Of a stretch of DNA of 64,000 nt, positions 11,195-23,645 are shown piece by piece. The translations under genes were made by a program, and so were the position numbers. The stretch is from Nematostella vectensis (lineage: Eukaryota; Cnidaria; Anthozoa; Actiniaria; Edwardsiidae), in contig NC_064035.1 in NCBI RefSeq assembly GCF_932526225.1, positions 20,511,969 to 20,575,968 of the forward strand, given 5' to 3'. The notes beneath the pieces were generated by a model that saw only the letters and a list, made by a program, of their open reading frames with translations, had not been told where the DNA came from and searched no databases. How positions within the stretch are numbered: the stretch's first letter is position 1; every line of letters begins with the position of its first letter.

Positions 11195-11565
11195 TGAAAA
11201 CCAAGCTAGGTCTCTACAGCACAAACGCGCCGTTCTTCTCTACTAGGCTAGGTCTCTATGACTGCTGTTTACACGAGCGCACCGTCATTCTTTACAAGCT
11301 AGGCATCTGCTGGCTCTGTCGTTCACACGCGCGCACTTTTATCCTCTACCAGGCTATGGTCTCTACTGGCTATGCCGTTCACACAGCGCACCGTTATCCT
11401 TTACCAAGCAAGGTTTCTGCGGCACAAATGCACCGTTCTTCTGTACCAGGCTATTTCTCTATTGATTCTGCCGTTCCCACTAGCGCAACGTTACCCTCTA
11501 CCAGACTAGGTATTTACTGGCTCTAGCCTTTACGCGAGCGCACCGGTACTCTTACCTTTGCTCTT
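11195..11565 (+). repeat. Degenerate tandem repeat, period about 60 bp
   Basis: About six diverged copies share the order CTAGGTCTCTACTGGCTCTG, then CCGTTCACACGAGCGCACCG, then TTATCCTCTACCAGG. Copies differ by many substitutions and small indels, so this is an old satellite next to the much fresher minisatellite. Confidence 0.75.
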
Positions 11566-13255
11566 TGTGTCCCGAGCGCAGATCACAGGATGAAACTCTT
11601 GCAGCCCCAGTAACACAATAAGGATGACAGCAAAGCGAGGAGACATCACCACTTGATATGGAATCACAAGAGGGGGATGTCACGGTATTCTAAAAAGTCG
11701 GTTACACTTTTTTTAATGTTATAACAAAATCTAAAATCAAAAGCTAAATCATTGGCTTTTAATCTAAGTGGGCATAAAGTCTGGGCAGTCTACACACAGG
11801 TTCGAATATAATTCTAGTGAGAAGCAAAATATTCATGTTGGCGTTCTTCTCTAAATGAGTTGAATAAACCGTGGCCCACGTGAAATTCATGACGCAGCCA
11901 CTTTAAAACAGGCTGATTATGTGTCGCAGTTACCAGGCAAAGACATTTTCGTGATATTTGGTAAGAGAATGCGCCATGTGTTTACCTGTTTCCCGTGCGC
12001 CGCTCTATGCTTTCTATCGTGTTTGGCGGCAGGGGAGTAGTTTTAGCCTTTTGAGTTTTTGTTAGACGGGTGGCGCCGCGCGATGTTAAACAAACTGCCT
12101 GGTCTAAATAAACAAAGGTGATAGGTCATTTTCAGGCATAACGTATTCACGAAAAAAAACAAAAAAACAAGCAAACCAAGGCCTTTAATCAACCGTGTTC
12201 AACAATTGAAACAAAAAATAATTGATAACATTTTTTAGTGGTCATTGTGTTATTGTCTTGTACTAACACAAGTCTTATAAGAATATTCAAACACTTTGAT
12301 GTTGTGGAAAAAATCGGAAGTATTGGAAATACTTGTCTTTTAGTCGATAAAACGGTTACCGGTTACTGAGTCAACATGCATGTGATTGTCTATTAATTAT
12401 TGTTAAAAGAATGTGTAAAAAGAAACCTGCTACAACGACAAGAGTGTATCCGTGGCGCTTTGTTGCTGGGAGGTTCTCGTGTACGCACAAATTAAAGAGA
12501 AATAAATTTTGAGGGACCAAGAGAGATCGCGGGAATTTGTGATTAGTGCCTGTATTACAAACCTGCTTCCATTTCTACAAATACTGAATTCCTCGTGTGT
12601 ACAGGACTCGATTGGAGCACCGGCGCTAAAAGTGCAGAGCGGGTTCAGAAAACACTGGAAGATCTGTAGTCTCCTTTACGCCCTCACGTGGAGAGAGACT
12701 TATCTAACTCCACAAAGGGACTTACACTTATATACAAGGACGATACAAATAAGTACGCTCTTTTTATATGAACGCCTAATTTTCAGTTTTATTTTTTAAA
12801 CATTTTAAGGCTGAAAATGTTCTTAAATTTTGGTGTACATAAGAATACAATACCCAACCAATTATTAGAAAAGAATTACACAATGTATGTAACTTTATTC
12901 TGCATTTAAAAACGTATCGGACTAACAAAGCAATATATTTTGCTGCTATTTCAGCCTCGGCATGTTCTTAAAATTTGGTGAATCCCAGGCTGGACGTTCT
13001 TATATAATAAAAGAGTGTAGTCGAGGTCAAAGGCGCGAAAACGAGGCGGAATAAGACCGGCGGCGGGGGAGGAATACTGGGCGGGAGAGAAGAGAAAAGA
13101 GCGAGAAGACGTATTCCCTGAATTTTTTCTTCCAGTATGAAATTTTATTATATGATCAGCCCGCCGCAAATCTTGCGCAACGCCATATCCTCTATAAAAT
13201 AATAATAAAAAAAATCACAAACTAAAAAAACAAGATCAAGTTGCGCGTAGATTCA
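11566..13255. other. Intergenic, no gene seen
   Basis: I see no exon with family similarity in this stretch. It has A-rich runs near 12150-12180. Short open frames (for example 12509-12799) are not supported by any motif or splice context. Confidence 0.5.
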
Positions 13256-13264
13256 CTGGATAAC

Positions 13265-13390
13265 TACCCTGGTTCCAGAGCCTCGAACGTCTCTCTATTT
13301 AGTGGCCAGAGTCTCAACCTCGCTGGCCACTAAATAGAGAGATCGCTGGCCACTAAATAGAGAGACGTTCGAGGCTCTGGAACCAGGGTA
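13265..13390. mobile_element. Foldback MITE with 9-bp target duplication
   Basis: Two perfect 45-bp inverted arms (13265-13309 and 13346-13390) begin TACCCTGGTTCCAGAGCCTC. The 36-bp spacer holds an extra partial copy of the inner arm (13323-13342). A perfect 9-bp direct repeat, CTGGATAAC, flanks the element at 13256-13264 and 13391-13399. A 9-bp duplication with long arms is typical of Mutator-like (MULE) elements, so a MULE-derived MITE is the best guess. The terminal sequence resembles the foldback at 30623-30699. Confidence 0.85.
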
Positions 13391-13399
13391 CTGGATAAC

Positions 13400-14784
13400 T
13401 CCCGTCGTATTCAAACCGTTTATTGACAGAAGAAAAGGCTTTCTGATTTGATTTTGCAATGAATGTGATGGGGCAGTGGTGGTTCCAAATCTAGAAATAA
13501 GTATAGTGTCAGTATCTAAATACGGAAAAGAAATCTGTTTTCACAAATAATAATCTTACCATGAGTCACTCCAATGATATTATTTTAAAAGTGACGTTAA
13601 TTATAGACATTTGAATGCATAGAAATGATGCAATGCGGAAATTCCCGTCACTTTTAGGGATATAAAATATCCCCTTTTATGTAACATAACCATGACGCAC
13701 TGGCGCGGGATACAGGGTAATCTGTATTAGCAAGCGTAAAATCCCCTTCACTTGTGAAAACAAGTTCAAGATTGCGGAATTCTCCTTGCGTTTTTACGTA
13801 TGCAAAGTCTGCTGGGTCTCCGTCGTGGGAAAAGACGTGACGTTTGATGTTATAATTAAAAAAATGAGAACCTTAGCAAAAATGGGGTGAGATCTTACCA
13901 TCTCGATAAATTATGCCGAGGATAGAAGTAATGTCGCGATATTTGCGTGAATGGTACACAAAAGAAAAGGTAATTGAGTTGATGCGCCCTGGATAAAATT
14001 TCCCCGACCTACCGCTGCGAGTATCCGCATGACCCTTGCCGCGTGCTGGTGACGTGATCGTAATAGGATACCTTACAGACCACAGTGTTTACAGAACCAA
14101 ATTCAAATGTAACCGTTAAAAAGGCATCAGTTTGTAGAGAGGTCCGGAGATACCGAAGACAAGAGAAGTTGTTATAACCGAGGTAAGAGCCAAAGCATGC
14201 ATGCTTCATTTACGGTATTAGAATTTACCAAACTTTTTTATCGCTGTTCATTGCGGAGCTGATGTCGCTAGAATAGCTACCAAATTCGTTTATTCCTTGC
14301 TGCATTAAATTAGACACGAGCGCGCCAGGGAAACCTGACTCAGATTGTTTCTAATGATACGTTTCTAATTTATATAGTCATTTTTACTCGGTGTAGTACT
14401 CACAAAACTAAAATTTTCACACTAAACCTATACTACATGGACGAATTGTTTATTTCGGGTATAAGTAAAAATCATGAGCTTCAAATTCCATAAAGGTTTT
14501 ATATGTATCATTCATGACTATAGTGGTTAAATTGAAATTGAGCCGACCGCCGCGACTCTTGCTATATTTTTAGTGTTCAAGGAGTTTTTTTTTCTCGAAT
14601 TTTTTTAGACACCACAGGTAGCCCAAGCTACTGTCTACTATTTACCAACAATTTACCATTAGTATTGTATCCTTATGTCAACACTTGCCGACACAGGTAT
14701 CCTTAAGTCGCGATTAGAGCCTTCCGTTAGAAATTAATTTTTGTCATGAAATTTTAAGAGAGTATTTACGTTACCAGGCCGACC
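13400..14784. other. Intergenic / upstream region of the first cystine-knot gene
   Basis: No gene was seen. The DNA is AT-rich with scattered short open frames. The last few hundred bases should include the promoter of the CTCK gene at 14785, but no clear TATA box or other element could be assigned. Confidence 0.45.
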
Positions 14785-15150
14785 ATGAGCGTAAATCACG
14801 TGTTGCTCCTGACTATTTTGCTTATCGTCGCCACGACAACCAGCCGAGGGAACCCATTCAAGATCGCCTACGCGAACCAGCAATGCAAGCTCAGCGGCTA
14901 TACCATGGAAGTGACCGTTCACTCGTGCCAGCCCCGTAAAATCTCCGTGAACACGTGTGTAGGGACATGTGTGTCGTCAGCTCTCCCTGCCGCTGGTCTC
15001 AGGATCGAGCCCGCATGCACCTGTTGCCAGGAAATTGAAAGTCACGAAGTCGAGGTCGGACTGTGGTGCCAAGCCTCCCCTAATTCTGCTTGGACACAGG
15101 AATACCACGTGATAAAGACAGCCACTAAATGCGCGTGCAGGCCTTGCTGA
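14785..15150 (+). CDS. Secreted 11-cysteine cystine-knot protein, bursicon-like
   Basis: This 121-residue product is encoded by one exon. Residues 1-21 form a hydrophobic signal peptide (VLLLTILLIVATTT). The rest is a C-terminal cystine-knot (CTCK) domain with cysteines at 34, 48, 58, 62, 78, 80, 81, 95, 116, 118 and 121. The knot motifs CVGTC, CTCC and the end CACRPC are all present. The 11-Cys pattern with CxCC in the middle and CxCxxC at the end is that of bursicon subunits. GPA2-type glycoprotein hormones are close relatives. It is expected to be a secreted signalling subunit that dimerises through disulfides. A second CTCK gene with nearly the same spacing lies downstream on the opposite strand (16405-17280). 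The family is well supported; orthology to bursicon is inference. Confidence 0.85.
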   Translation: MSVNHVLLLTILLIVATTTSRGNPFKIAYANQQCKLSGYTMEVTVHSCQPRKISVNTCVGTCVSSALPAAGLRIEPACTCCQEIESHEVEVGLWCQASPNSAWTQEYHVIKTATKCACRPC

Positions 15151-16404
15151 AATGTCATGGATCAATGCGAACAAAAACAACAAAGTACGGATAAAGAAAC
15201 CTGCAGACTTAACTGATTGCGTTGGCATTGACAGAAAGGATGAACTGGCTTTCACTTGTCTCACAGAAGAGATAGGCTAACTAGTGCAGTTACGTAAAAT
15301 CAACACTTGTATAAACATGAGGACTACGGAGTTAAAAAGTTTTTGGAGAGAGTAAGGCCAAATATCACAAAAGTGTATAACACGTGTATTGCTGCACAAA
15401 GTGCCGCGCTAACAAGTGCGTGACAAGGCCGATAGGCTGTGCGGGCGCTCGTATGGATATTAGAACAGGTCTAGCATTAGGCAATTTGGCGACCTAGATG
15501 GAAGGGAAGGGGAGGGGAGGGGTGGGATGCGCCAAACCCCCCGTCGCGCCATATGAGCACGGCCGTTTCCTAATCGTTTCTTTGTTTGCTGAGGTTTACG
15601 GTGGGCAGGTTGATGCTTTTCAAGGGTAAGGATTAACCCATGCTTCACTTACAATGATGATTTGAGTGGCACAATGGTCGAAAGTATATTACCAAGACAA
15701 CGTTGAAATACCATGGTTACACACGGATAGTTTTATTAAATATATACGACTTATATGCTGTATTCTTAGTTGATATATACGAAAGAAATATCTTCAAATA
15801 AACAAAATTAAATTCCTTTTCAATCACATTCTTCTACTTATTCTCCCCTTTCTTCTTGAAAGATTATTAAGACTATTGCACCTTCTCACTTAAAGTCATC
15901 TTACGCACTGGTTAACCTATAGGGAGACTGACTACTAGCATAGGTTCTCTTCTAAAATTTATATTTTTTATAAATTTATTTATTATCAATATTTATAATG
16001 TATACAGCTATTTAAATTTATAAATATCAATTTGATTTTTTTTTCCCATTTAGTTGGTGGTGAAATAATTATTTGGTATAAGTGTATATTTTTAATGTGA
16101 CTTCATCTTGATGTACCCCTTGTACATTATTTGGTTATTTTTGCCTTGCTTTTTGTTCCACCCCGCTTTGTCTTTCTCCGGCATCTAAAACAAGACACGC
16201 CTTGCTTGGACGGTGCAGTCTCGATGAGTCGAAGAAATATGCTCCTCCCTAAGGGGGGATGTCCAAGACATCTCAAATTCTAATGTTGCGAAAAAGTAGG
16301 CTTTTCTTTTTCCTCAAAATGTAAAAAATATATCAAACAAAGAAGATCCTTCAGACCCCCTCCCCTTCATATCGACCCCTCCCCTTCATATCGACCCCTG
16401 CCCT
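15151..16404. other. Interval between the two convergent cystine-knot genes
   Basis: No gene was seen. It holds the 3' ends of both CTCK genes. The DNA is AT-rich around 15960-16100, and short repeats of CCCCTTCATATCGACCCCT occur at 16365-16400 just past the stop of the minus-strand gene. No clean AATAAA could be assigned to the plus-strand gene. Confidence 0.45.
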
Positions 16405-17280
16405 TCAACATGGTAGACAATCGCAGCCATTATCTCCCGCTGTTTGGATCCAAGCGTACGGATTGACACCAGACGCGCAGTTTCCGAGTTTGATCCATTT
16501 CCATTTGGGATTGGCCGGCTTACAACAGGAACAAGTCTGCCAAGACAAGATGTGCTATGGCTTAGAACCGCTACAAGCACGCAATTGTGTTGAGAACTAC
16601 GCTACAGAGGGGGTTTATATTTCTAATGCATGCTTAGAGGGATTAAGTAGGAAGAGCACACTATATACGAGGGCGCATCAAGGAACTCCTAAGGGGCCGA
16701 CAACTTTTGAAGGGGAAGGGGGGGGGGGGCTTTTTGAAAAAAAAATCAAATGACCAAAAGAAATACCTTGTACGCCAGATACCTTTCCTAACAAAAAAGG
16801 TAGCCTCCCCCTTTAAATGTTCGATCAGTAAAAGGAGGAAGGGCGAGGGATATAACGGGGGGGGGGGGGGGTTAGACACTCGGAGCTGAACAACATGTTT
16901 TATCATTATCTCAGTAACGGGCTTACAGCTAGCAGCAGCAAGTTCTACCAACCTTGCTATAATTCGACGAGATCTCAAGCATTACCTTAATTAAAGATTC
17001 CCTCTCCGCCTCGCCTCTCGCTAGAAGTTGTCTTAAAAAAGCCTCTACTCACCTTTCTGAAGAAAGGCGCTGACTCATAAGGTATGACGTATGATTGACA
17101 GGTGCCAATACAGACGTACGTTCCAGCGTAGGTGGAGTCACATCCTGTTCTGTCAATCTTCTGGTAGTAATATTTGGTGTCACAGTACGGCTGGTATGGC
17201 TGGCTGGGCTGGCCCGAGTATAGACCCCATACTAATGCAAGACTGGTTACTACGATGGCGAGGTTTTTGGTTGCCACCAT
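16405..17280 (-). CDS. Second secreted 11-cysteine cystine-knot protein, bursicon-like, two exons
   Basis: Exon 1 is 17280-17053, from ATG in a good context (GCCACC on the upstream side is absent, but GACATGG is present). Exon 2 is 16536-16405. The 516-bp intron begins GTGAGT and ends CTTGGCAG, and the join is in phase 0. The 119-residue product has a signal peptide (residues 1-23) and cysteines at 33, 47, 57, 61, 78, 80, 81, 96, 114, 116 and 119. The knot motifs are CIGTC, CSCC and the end CDCLPC. Spacing matches the gene at 14785 almost residue for residue. Exon 2 is too short for simple ORF calling and was found by looking for the missing half of the knot. It should be a secreted partner or paralogue of the neighbouring protein. 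Confidence 0.85.
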
Positions 17281-19584
17281 GTCTGTAGATAAAAAACAAC
17301 AACCAAAAATGGTTGTGAGTAAACGAGTTTTAGTCTCCCGCGCATCGCATTCGTTCTTAGTGTCGCTCACGCGTTATGGGGATGGGAGCGTTGCGTGACC
17401 GACCGACACATAGAATGGCTGCGCGGAAGACTAGATATTACCGGACGTTCAAAAAAACTAAAAGACTAAGTATGGAGTTGATTTTCATCGAAAAACAGAA
17501 TGACAATAGAAAGAAATGATTAGAAGAGCTCCCCTTACAACCCTAAACATTCTAGAGGGTTTCTTTGGAGGGTTTAAACCCACCGATTACAATCCCCCTG
17601 TCAGATAATCTAATGGATGCTCCCGTAGAATACTTCCATACTTGTTCATGTACACGAGGCGTTTTAACTGCGCCCTGTTTGTCAGGGTCTATTTCCAACG
17701 GACATCGGGCGTTGTGGTCGTTGTGGTCCTCCCATAATGCATTATCGTATAGTTTGCAGTACGCACAAAAGCAACAGCCTCGACTTGTTTATTTTGTAGA
17801 TATCTTATCTGGGTTATCATTTGTAATGTATTTTTTCATGCTAGACTAGCTTGACCCCTATGTTATCGGACCACACATGTATAGTCTTCATGACTATCGG
17901 TTTGTCCAAACAGGTCAGAGTAATTGACACAGCATTCAAACAGAACCAACGGTCTTTGCGGGCTTTCCCCCAGAGTTCCCAGGCGCATAGCGATTTCCTT
18001 TTTGAAATATATGCCCTTCCCTCCCCCCCACGTGAACTGACTGAGCCCTTGAATGAGGTGAAATATTTTGAAAAAAACTCCCCATATCCTGATCTCGTAG
18101 CCCTGAAGCCTGCCAGATAGAATAACCTGGTGTCAGTTTGTTCGCGAATTCAAAAATCGTACCCTGGGAAATATTGCATTAAACAAAAACTTACTATACA
18201 ACCAGTCGATTTACTTGACGGTTGAAAATAAGAGAGGATGACAATTTCTTGTCACCAAATAAAGATTAGATAGCGTCTTCTTCGTATTCCTTCGCTCCAC
18301 GCACATATGCGAGTGTTATGGCTTGTACAGTCCAGTATTATCAATTAATCTATAGAAGCTATACAAGGATTAGATGTCCATCATACGCGCTTAACTCCTA
18401 ATAAAACAGTTCATCTTATTATATTCGTCGTAGATGAAGAGTTGTGGATAAACTTACCTGGGATGGTAAAAACCGAAGCTAAGGCGCAAAGAAACGACGG
18501 TTGGAGTATTTGACCGCTGCAAATAATATCAACGGCCGCAGGGCGTCTCGGCTCATATTTCCGTCATGACTGCAAGATGAGAAAGAAAACACTCGCCACG
18601 CAGATAATGCCACCTCGTGACACCGGAGATCCGCATTCCCACACTCTGACTATTTAGACCAATGGATTTAAACTGCAATATACAGAATGCCTGAGGTTTT
18701 TGCTCAAAGGTATGCAAATAGAAAATTTTGCTGTGAATTTCAACTGGGTTGAGCCATTATTGCTAGAGCGAGCGCAGCGAGCGGCCATGATTTTTCGCAT
18801 GTGCCTGTATTCACGATAATGTTTAAAACTCCTTCGATTATTCCGCGAATTCGATGGCGAAAACAAACAAAAAATATTTGGTAAGTATGACGACGTTGCG
18901 TAGACGCTACGAAAAAAATATTTTGATGCTACTTTACTAAAACAACATCCGCCATGGACGCGTGAAAGGAGCTGGATTGAAGAATCCACATGAATAATTG
19001 GGAAACGGTACGATAATCTAAAAAGGATGAGAAAGTTTAAACCCTCAGCATGTCTAGAGGTAAACATAAAGACTTATGCGCAGCTGATAATACAGCCCCT
19101 TTAAGTAACATCTCCACTGATAACGTCACGCTACTGGCTGACCTGTCATGGAACCGAGAAGCACGTGGTGAGCACGCCCTTGCTATGCCCGCTCAGCTCT
19201 ATCTGGAACATTAGCCTGAGACATTAACATTATTAATCCACTCCACCCAGCCATCAGCGCGGGGTATAACACTAGGCTCGGATTGATCCATTATAGTGCG
19301 CATTTTCCTTGCCGCACGCCCGATTGTTTCTGGGTACATGGCTGCTTGCTGGTAGGTGAGCAGAGAATGTTTGCTCAAGATATGGGCCACGGTCTAGACA
19401 AACGCAAGAATTTCATCTAACGCTTGCTGTACCTAAATAAAAAGCGGTTATACTTATAACAGTGGTACTCTCACAACAAGTGATCATAAAAAGGCCAAGC
19501 GCGCTTATGCCAATCAAGTTTTTGGGCTGTAACTAAAGTCCCGGCTTCTTTATAACCCTAGGGCACGAGGACAACACATACCCT
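17281..19584. other. Intergenic, no gene seen
   Basis: I see no recognisable exon here. The stretch near 18750-18790 (GAGCGAGCGCAGCGAGCGG) sits in an open frame on the minus strand (18654-19067) that shows no domain. It may be a regulatory or repeat-derived sequence. Confidence 0.4.
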
Positions 19585-20790
19585 GGTAAAAAAGGGACAC
19601 TTAGACAACACAGCCCACAGGTAAACTAGGGCAACACAGCCCACTGGTAAACTAGGGCAACACAGCCCCCTGGTAAACTAGGGCAGCACAGCCCACTGAT
19701 AAACTAGGGCAACACAGCCCACTGGTAAACTAGGGCAACACAGCCCACTGGTAAACTAGGGCAACACATACCCTGGTAAACTAGGGCAACACAGCCCACT
19801 GGTAAACTAGGACAACACAGCCCCTGGTAAACTAGGGCAACACAGCCCACTAGTAAACTAGGACAACACAGCCCACTGGTAAACTAGGACAACACAGCCC
19901 ACTGGTAAACTAGGGCAACACAGCCCCTGGTAAACTAGGGCAACACAGCCTACTGGTAAACTAGGGCAACACAGAACCTGGTAAACTAGGACAACACAGC
20001 CCCTGGTAAACTAGGACAACACAGCCCACTGGTAAACCAGGGCAACACAGCCCCTGGTAAACAAGGGCAACACAGCCCCTGGTAAACTAGGGCAACACAG
20101 CCCCTGGTAAACTAGGGCAACACAGCCCCTGGTAAACTAGGGCAACACAGCCCCTGGTAAACTAGGACAACACAGCCACTGGTAAACTAGGGCAACACAG
20201 AACCTGGTAAACTAGGACAACACAGTCCCTGGTAAACTAGGGCAACACAGAACCTGGTAAACTAGGGCAACATAGAACCTGGTAAACTAGGGCAACACAG
20301 CCCACTGGTAAACTAGGGCAACACAGCCCACTGGTAAACTAGGGCAACACAGCCCACTGGTAAACTAGGGCAACACAGCCCACTGGTAAACTAGGGCAAC
20401 ACAGAACCTGGTAAACTAGGGCAACACAGCCCCTGGTAAACAAGGGCAACACAGCCCCTGGTAAACTAGGGCAACACAGAACCTGGTAAACTAGGACAAC
20501 ACAGCCCACTGGTAAACTAGGACAACACAGCCCACTGGTAAACTAGGGCAACACAGCCCACTGGTAAACTAGGGCAACACAGCCCACTGGTAAACTAGGG
20601 CAACACAGCCCACTGGTAAACTAGGGCAACACAGCCCACTGGTAAACTAGGGCAACACAGTCCCTGGTAAACTAGGGCGACACAGCCCCTGGTAAACAAG
20701 GGCAACACAGCCCACTGGTAAACTAGGGCAACACAGCCCACTGGTAAACTAGGGCAACACAGTCCCTGGTAAACAAGGGCAACACAGCCC
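19585..20790 (+). repeat. Minisatellite, 24-26-bp unit
   Basis: The unit is CTGGTAAACTAGGGCAACAC followed by AGCCCA, with shorter forms lacking the CA of CCCACTGG. About 48 copies are present. Variation is mainly GGGCAAC versus GGACAAC, AGCCCACT versus AGCCCCT or AGAACCT, and CTAGG versus CAAGG. No coding role is apparent. Confidence 0.95.
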
Positions 20791-21602
20791 CCTTGAAATA
20801 ATTGGAAAGCTATTACTTGCACGTTACATGTTTTTGTCCTCAACAATGTTTTTTCCAGGTGTCTTAAATTTTTTACAACAACATCTTAACATAGCAGCTT
20901 CCACCACCTCTAACCTTTCAATAACATAATTTTTTGTTTTATTATCACTAAAAGGTCATGGCATTGATGAGGCCGGATAAGAAAAATTTGAGTGGGCACG
21001 AACGCCTGCGGTATATTTCACTGGTTTCGTCAGTGGACTTCTCCCCGGATGGCCCGCTCCTCGCCAGCACTGGGGCAGATTCATCATATGGTCATCATAC
21101 GTCATCATATGGGATATCCCAACAGCTGATTATCTAAAAACAAAATAACTTAACTACGAAAATATTTGCGTCGTTTAATTGGCTCGTTGATACAAGTAAC
21201 TGTAATGATAAGAGCACGGGGATAGGTGAGCGCCGCTTTATACCAAAACCTCATGCTTGAGATACTTAATTCTGAAGACCATTACAAGTATTTTATCTCC
21301 TTATAGGGGAGTGCCGCTATACCTTCAACATCCCCAACGACGTTTCATCTGTTCCATTCAAAAGCACACCACAAGGAACCCATCTAGCGGCAGCGCCTGG
21401 TCCACACATGACAATCACTCTTATTGACGTGGAGGAGGACCCACAGATTATCGCTCTTCTCGGAGGCCAATATGATTGGGTAATGGATGTGACATGTAGC
21501 TCGGATTTGGCGATGCTGACATCAGGATCATGTGACCAAACAGTCCGGCTATTGAGCTGCGCGACACTCAAAAAGGCTCGGTTCCATTCTGGAGTGCTGT
21601 AG

Positions 21603-22560
21603 TGTGACGTACTGTCACGGAGGAAAATTACGAAACAGAGATTAACGTCATCTTTGACAACTAAATATTATATTACTTTATTAAACAACGACCTTCCTGA
21701 AGTTAAGAGACCGTTAAAAGTATGTTTTGTTTATTCAACTAAAAGGCGTCTGTTTGTTTGAGCAAGTTATATCAACAAAAACTTTAGCTGTTCCTATGAA
21801 ATAAGATAGGGAAAAATAAGAAGTTGACCCTTTACCCAGTGGAAAAGTAGGCGTGGCCCGTCCTTTTTCCAGGGGTGTTTGACAATCGGGATTTGGCCGC
21901 CAATTCTCGGTTCGTGCTTTTTAACGAAGGAAGAAAAGTTGGGTATGAGTTCACACAGGGCTTACCTTGAGTAGGATTCAGACCTGGCCGTCGGCGGAAT
22001 TAAGATTTAGTACGGTTTAAGATTTTGAGAGCAAAAATGATTTGAATATTGTTTATCATTATATTCATGTGTATATCTTGCCATGCGCACTGGCACAGCT
22101 AGCAGTTAGTGTGTGACAACCGTAGTCAGTAGCAACATGTAAACATTGCGTAAGTCACGGTAGCCCAAGGGTAACAAACCGACACACCCATGGGTGGGGG
22201 GTAGTTCGTTCCTGGGACGCTTTGTCTAAACAGAGCTAAAAGCTTTCCATGGCTGTCAGTGTCGGATTACCAGAGGGACTGTTATGTATGTTATTGATTG
22301 ATGTTACCATGGAGATAGCGTGCTTGCCCGGAGAGAGCGCGCCGAATTTGTAGAGCTCGGTTGTTGAAAGTAAAAGCTTGTGTTGTGTTCAGAGTAGCGC
22401 TCATAATTGTGTCTTCCGGACTTGACAGGGACGCCGTCGTAGGACCATATAAAAAGGGGTGCGGTAGAAGCCGCAGTCAGATCTTGTAAACCTTCAAATT
22501 GTAACAGCGAAGTAAAGCCTGGTACCTGTACCGCCCCCAATACAGTCTACTGTCGTTGTT
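21603..22560. other. Non-coding interval within the WD40 pseudogene
   Basis: This behaves as an intron-like gap between WD40 pieces. No further blade was recognised in it. The DNA around 22190-22210 has a short G run. Confidence 0.4.
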
Positions 22561-23439
22561 ACAGTACTCTGATGATGGCATGTGGTTTGCGTCTGCCTCG
22601 GATGACTTCAAGGTGAGTTCTGGCATTATATAAAAGTTTATTATTCGTAGCGTGCACACTACAGCAGGGGAAGGATTCGGGTTGGATATCCACCCCAATT
22701 AAAAAGGTAAAAAAACGTCTCTTTATTTAGTATAGAATAATGGAAAAGTTCTCAAACTCGTGCCCGGCCTTGTTTATCTAGCCCCACCTATATAAATAAT
22801 GGATGTGTGGACTCCTAAACGGGACACGCATATACTCGCGTTAACGGAATTCGCGTATAAAATATTCTCGAATCACAATGTTTTATTACTGCAACAGGTG
22901 TGCGTGTGGAACATGGCCACACAACAGCACGTTTCACCGAACATGGGTCATGAAAAGAATTACGAGTTCTCGTGTGGGGTGCGCGCTTACATCTTCTCTC
23001 ACGACGCGAGCCTAGTTAATCCTGGCGGCGCTGGGAGGTCACCGCGTGACTCAGTACACTGTGTTCTCCCCTTCTGGGGAATTCGTCATCTCCAGCTCCA
23101 TTGACAACACCGCGCAGGTGATATTTTTCATGAGAAATTCATGAAAAATATCACGCACAATTGTTACATTATTTTTGCTAACGATTCGAAATAAATATCA
23201 TAAGAATAATAAGGACAGGTTGAAAAACATAAACATAATTATTAACTATATATTCCCTCCTTATCCCCTACTTCCTTATAAACCTATGCTTTATCTGTGC
23301 ACTGACAATATTAAATACAAGAAATCCTTTATTGTAATGTCAGCATCCTTTATGTCCCAAATGACCTCTAACTTCACACAGCGAGCCCCCTTCACTAAAC
23401 ACATTAAAATAGAATATTTCGTCGTTTGAATATGCCGAA

Positions 23440-23550
23440 AGTATCCATTCTAAAAGAAAATGCTTGGAAAACAATTATCTGTTCCTTTTTACCAAGAAGA
23501 ACCATTCCTTTTTTCCCAGCCAGCTGTGGTTAGGCATTTTAGCACATGAA
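23440..23550 (-). repeat. Dispersed repeat, matches 39635-39730
   Basis: The reverse complement of this stretch matches 39635-39730. Shared phrases are ATGCCTAACCAC, then CTGGxTGGGAAAAAAGGAATG, then AAAAAGGAAC. Divergence is moderate. The family is not recognised. Confidence 0.55.
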
Positions 23551-23645
23551 AATTTACCGTATAAGCGTGTCGCTTCGACACACACCGCCATGTAACTGGA
23601 CTACCTGTGCCGTCTTCTCACACGACGAGTGCCATATCGCTACCT

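Noticed and set aside
2022-11204. Tyr/Cys- and Ser/Gln-rich open frames of up to 1042 codons
   Set aside because: These are products of the 21/16-bp minisatellite read in all frames. They cross the array only and end at its edge.
12509-12799. 96-codon plus-strand open frame
   Set aside because: There is no recognisable motif and no supporting splice or promoter signal.
18654-19067. 137-codon minus-strand open frame
   Set aside because: There is no domain, signal or splice context. It includes a low-complexity GAGCGAGCGCAGCGAGCGG stretch that suggests a repeat or a CG-rich non-coding segment.
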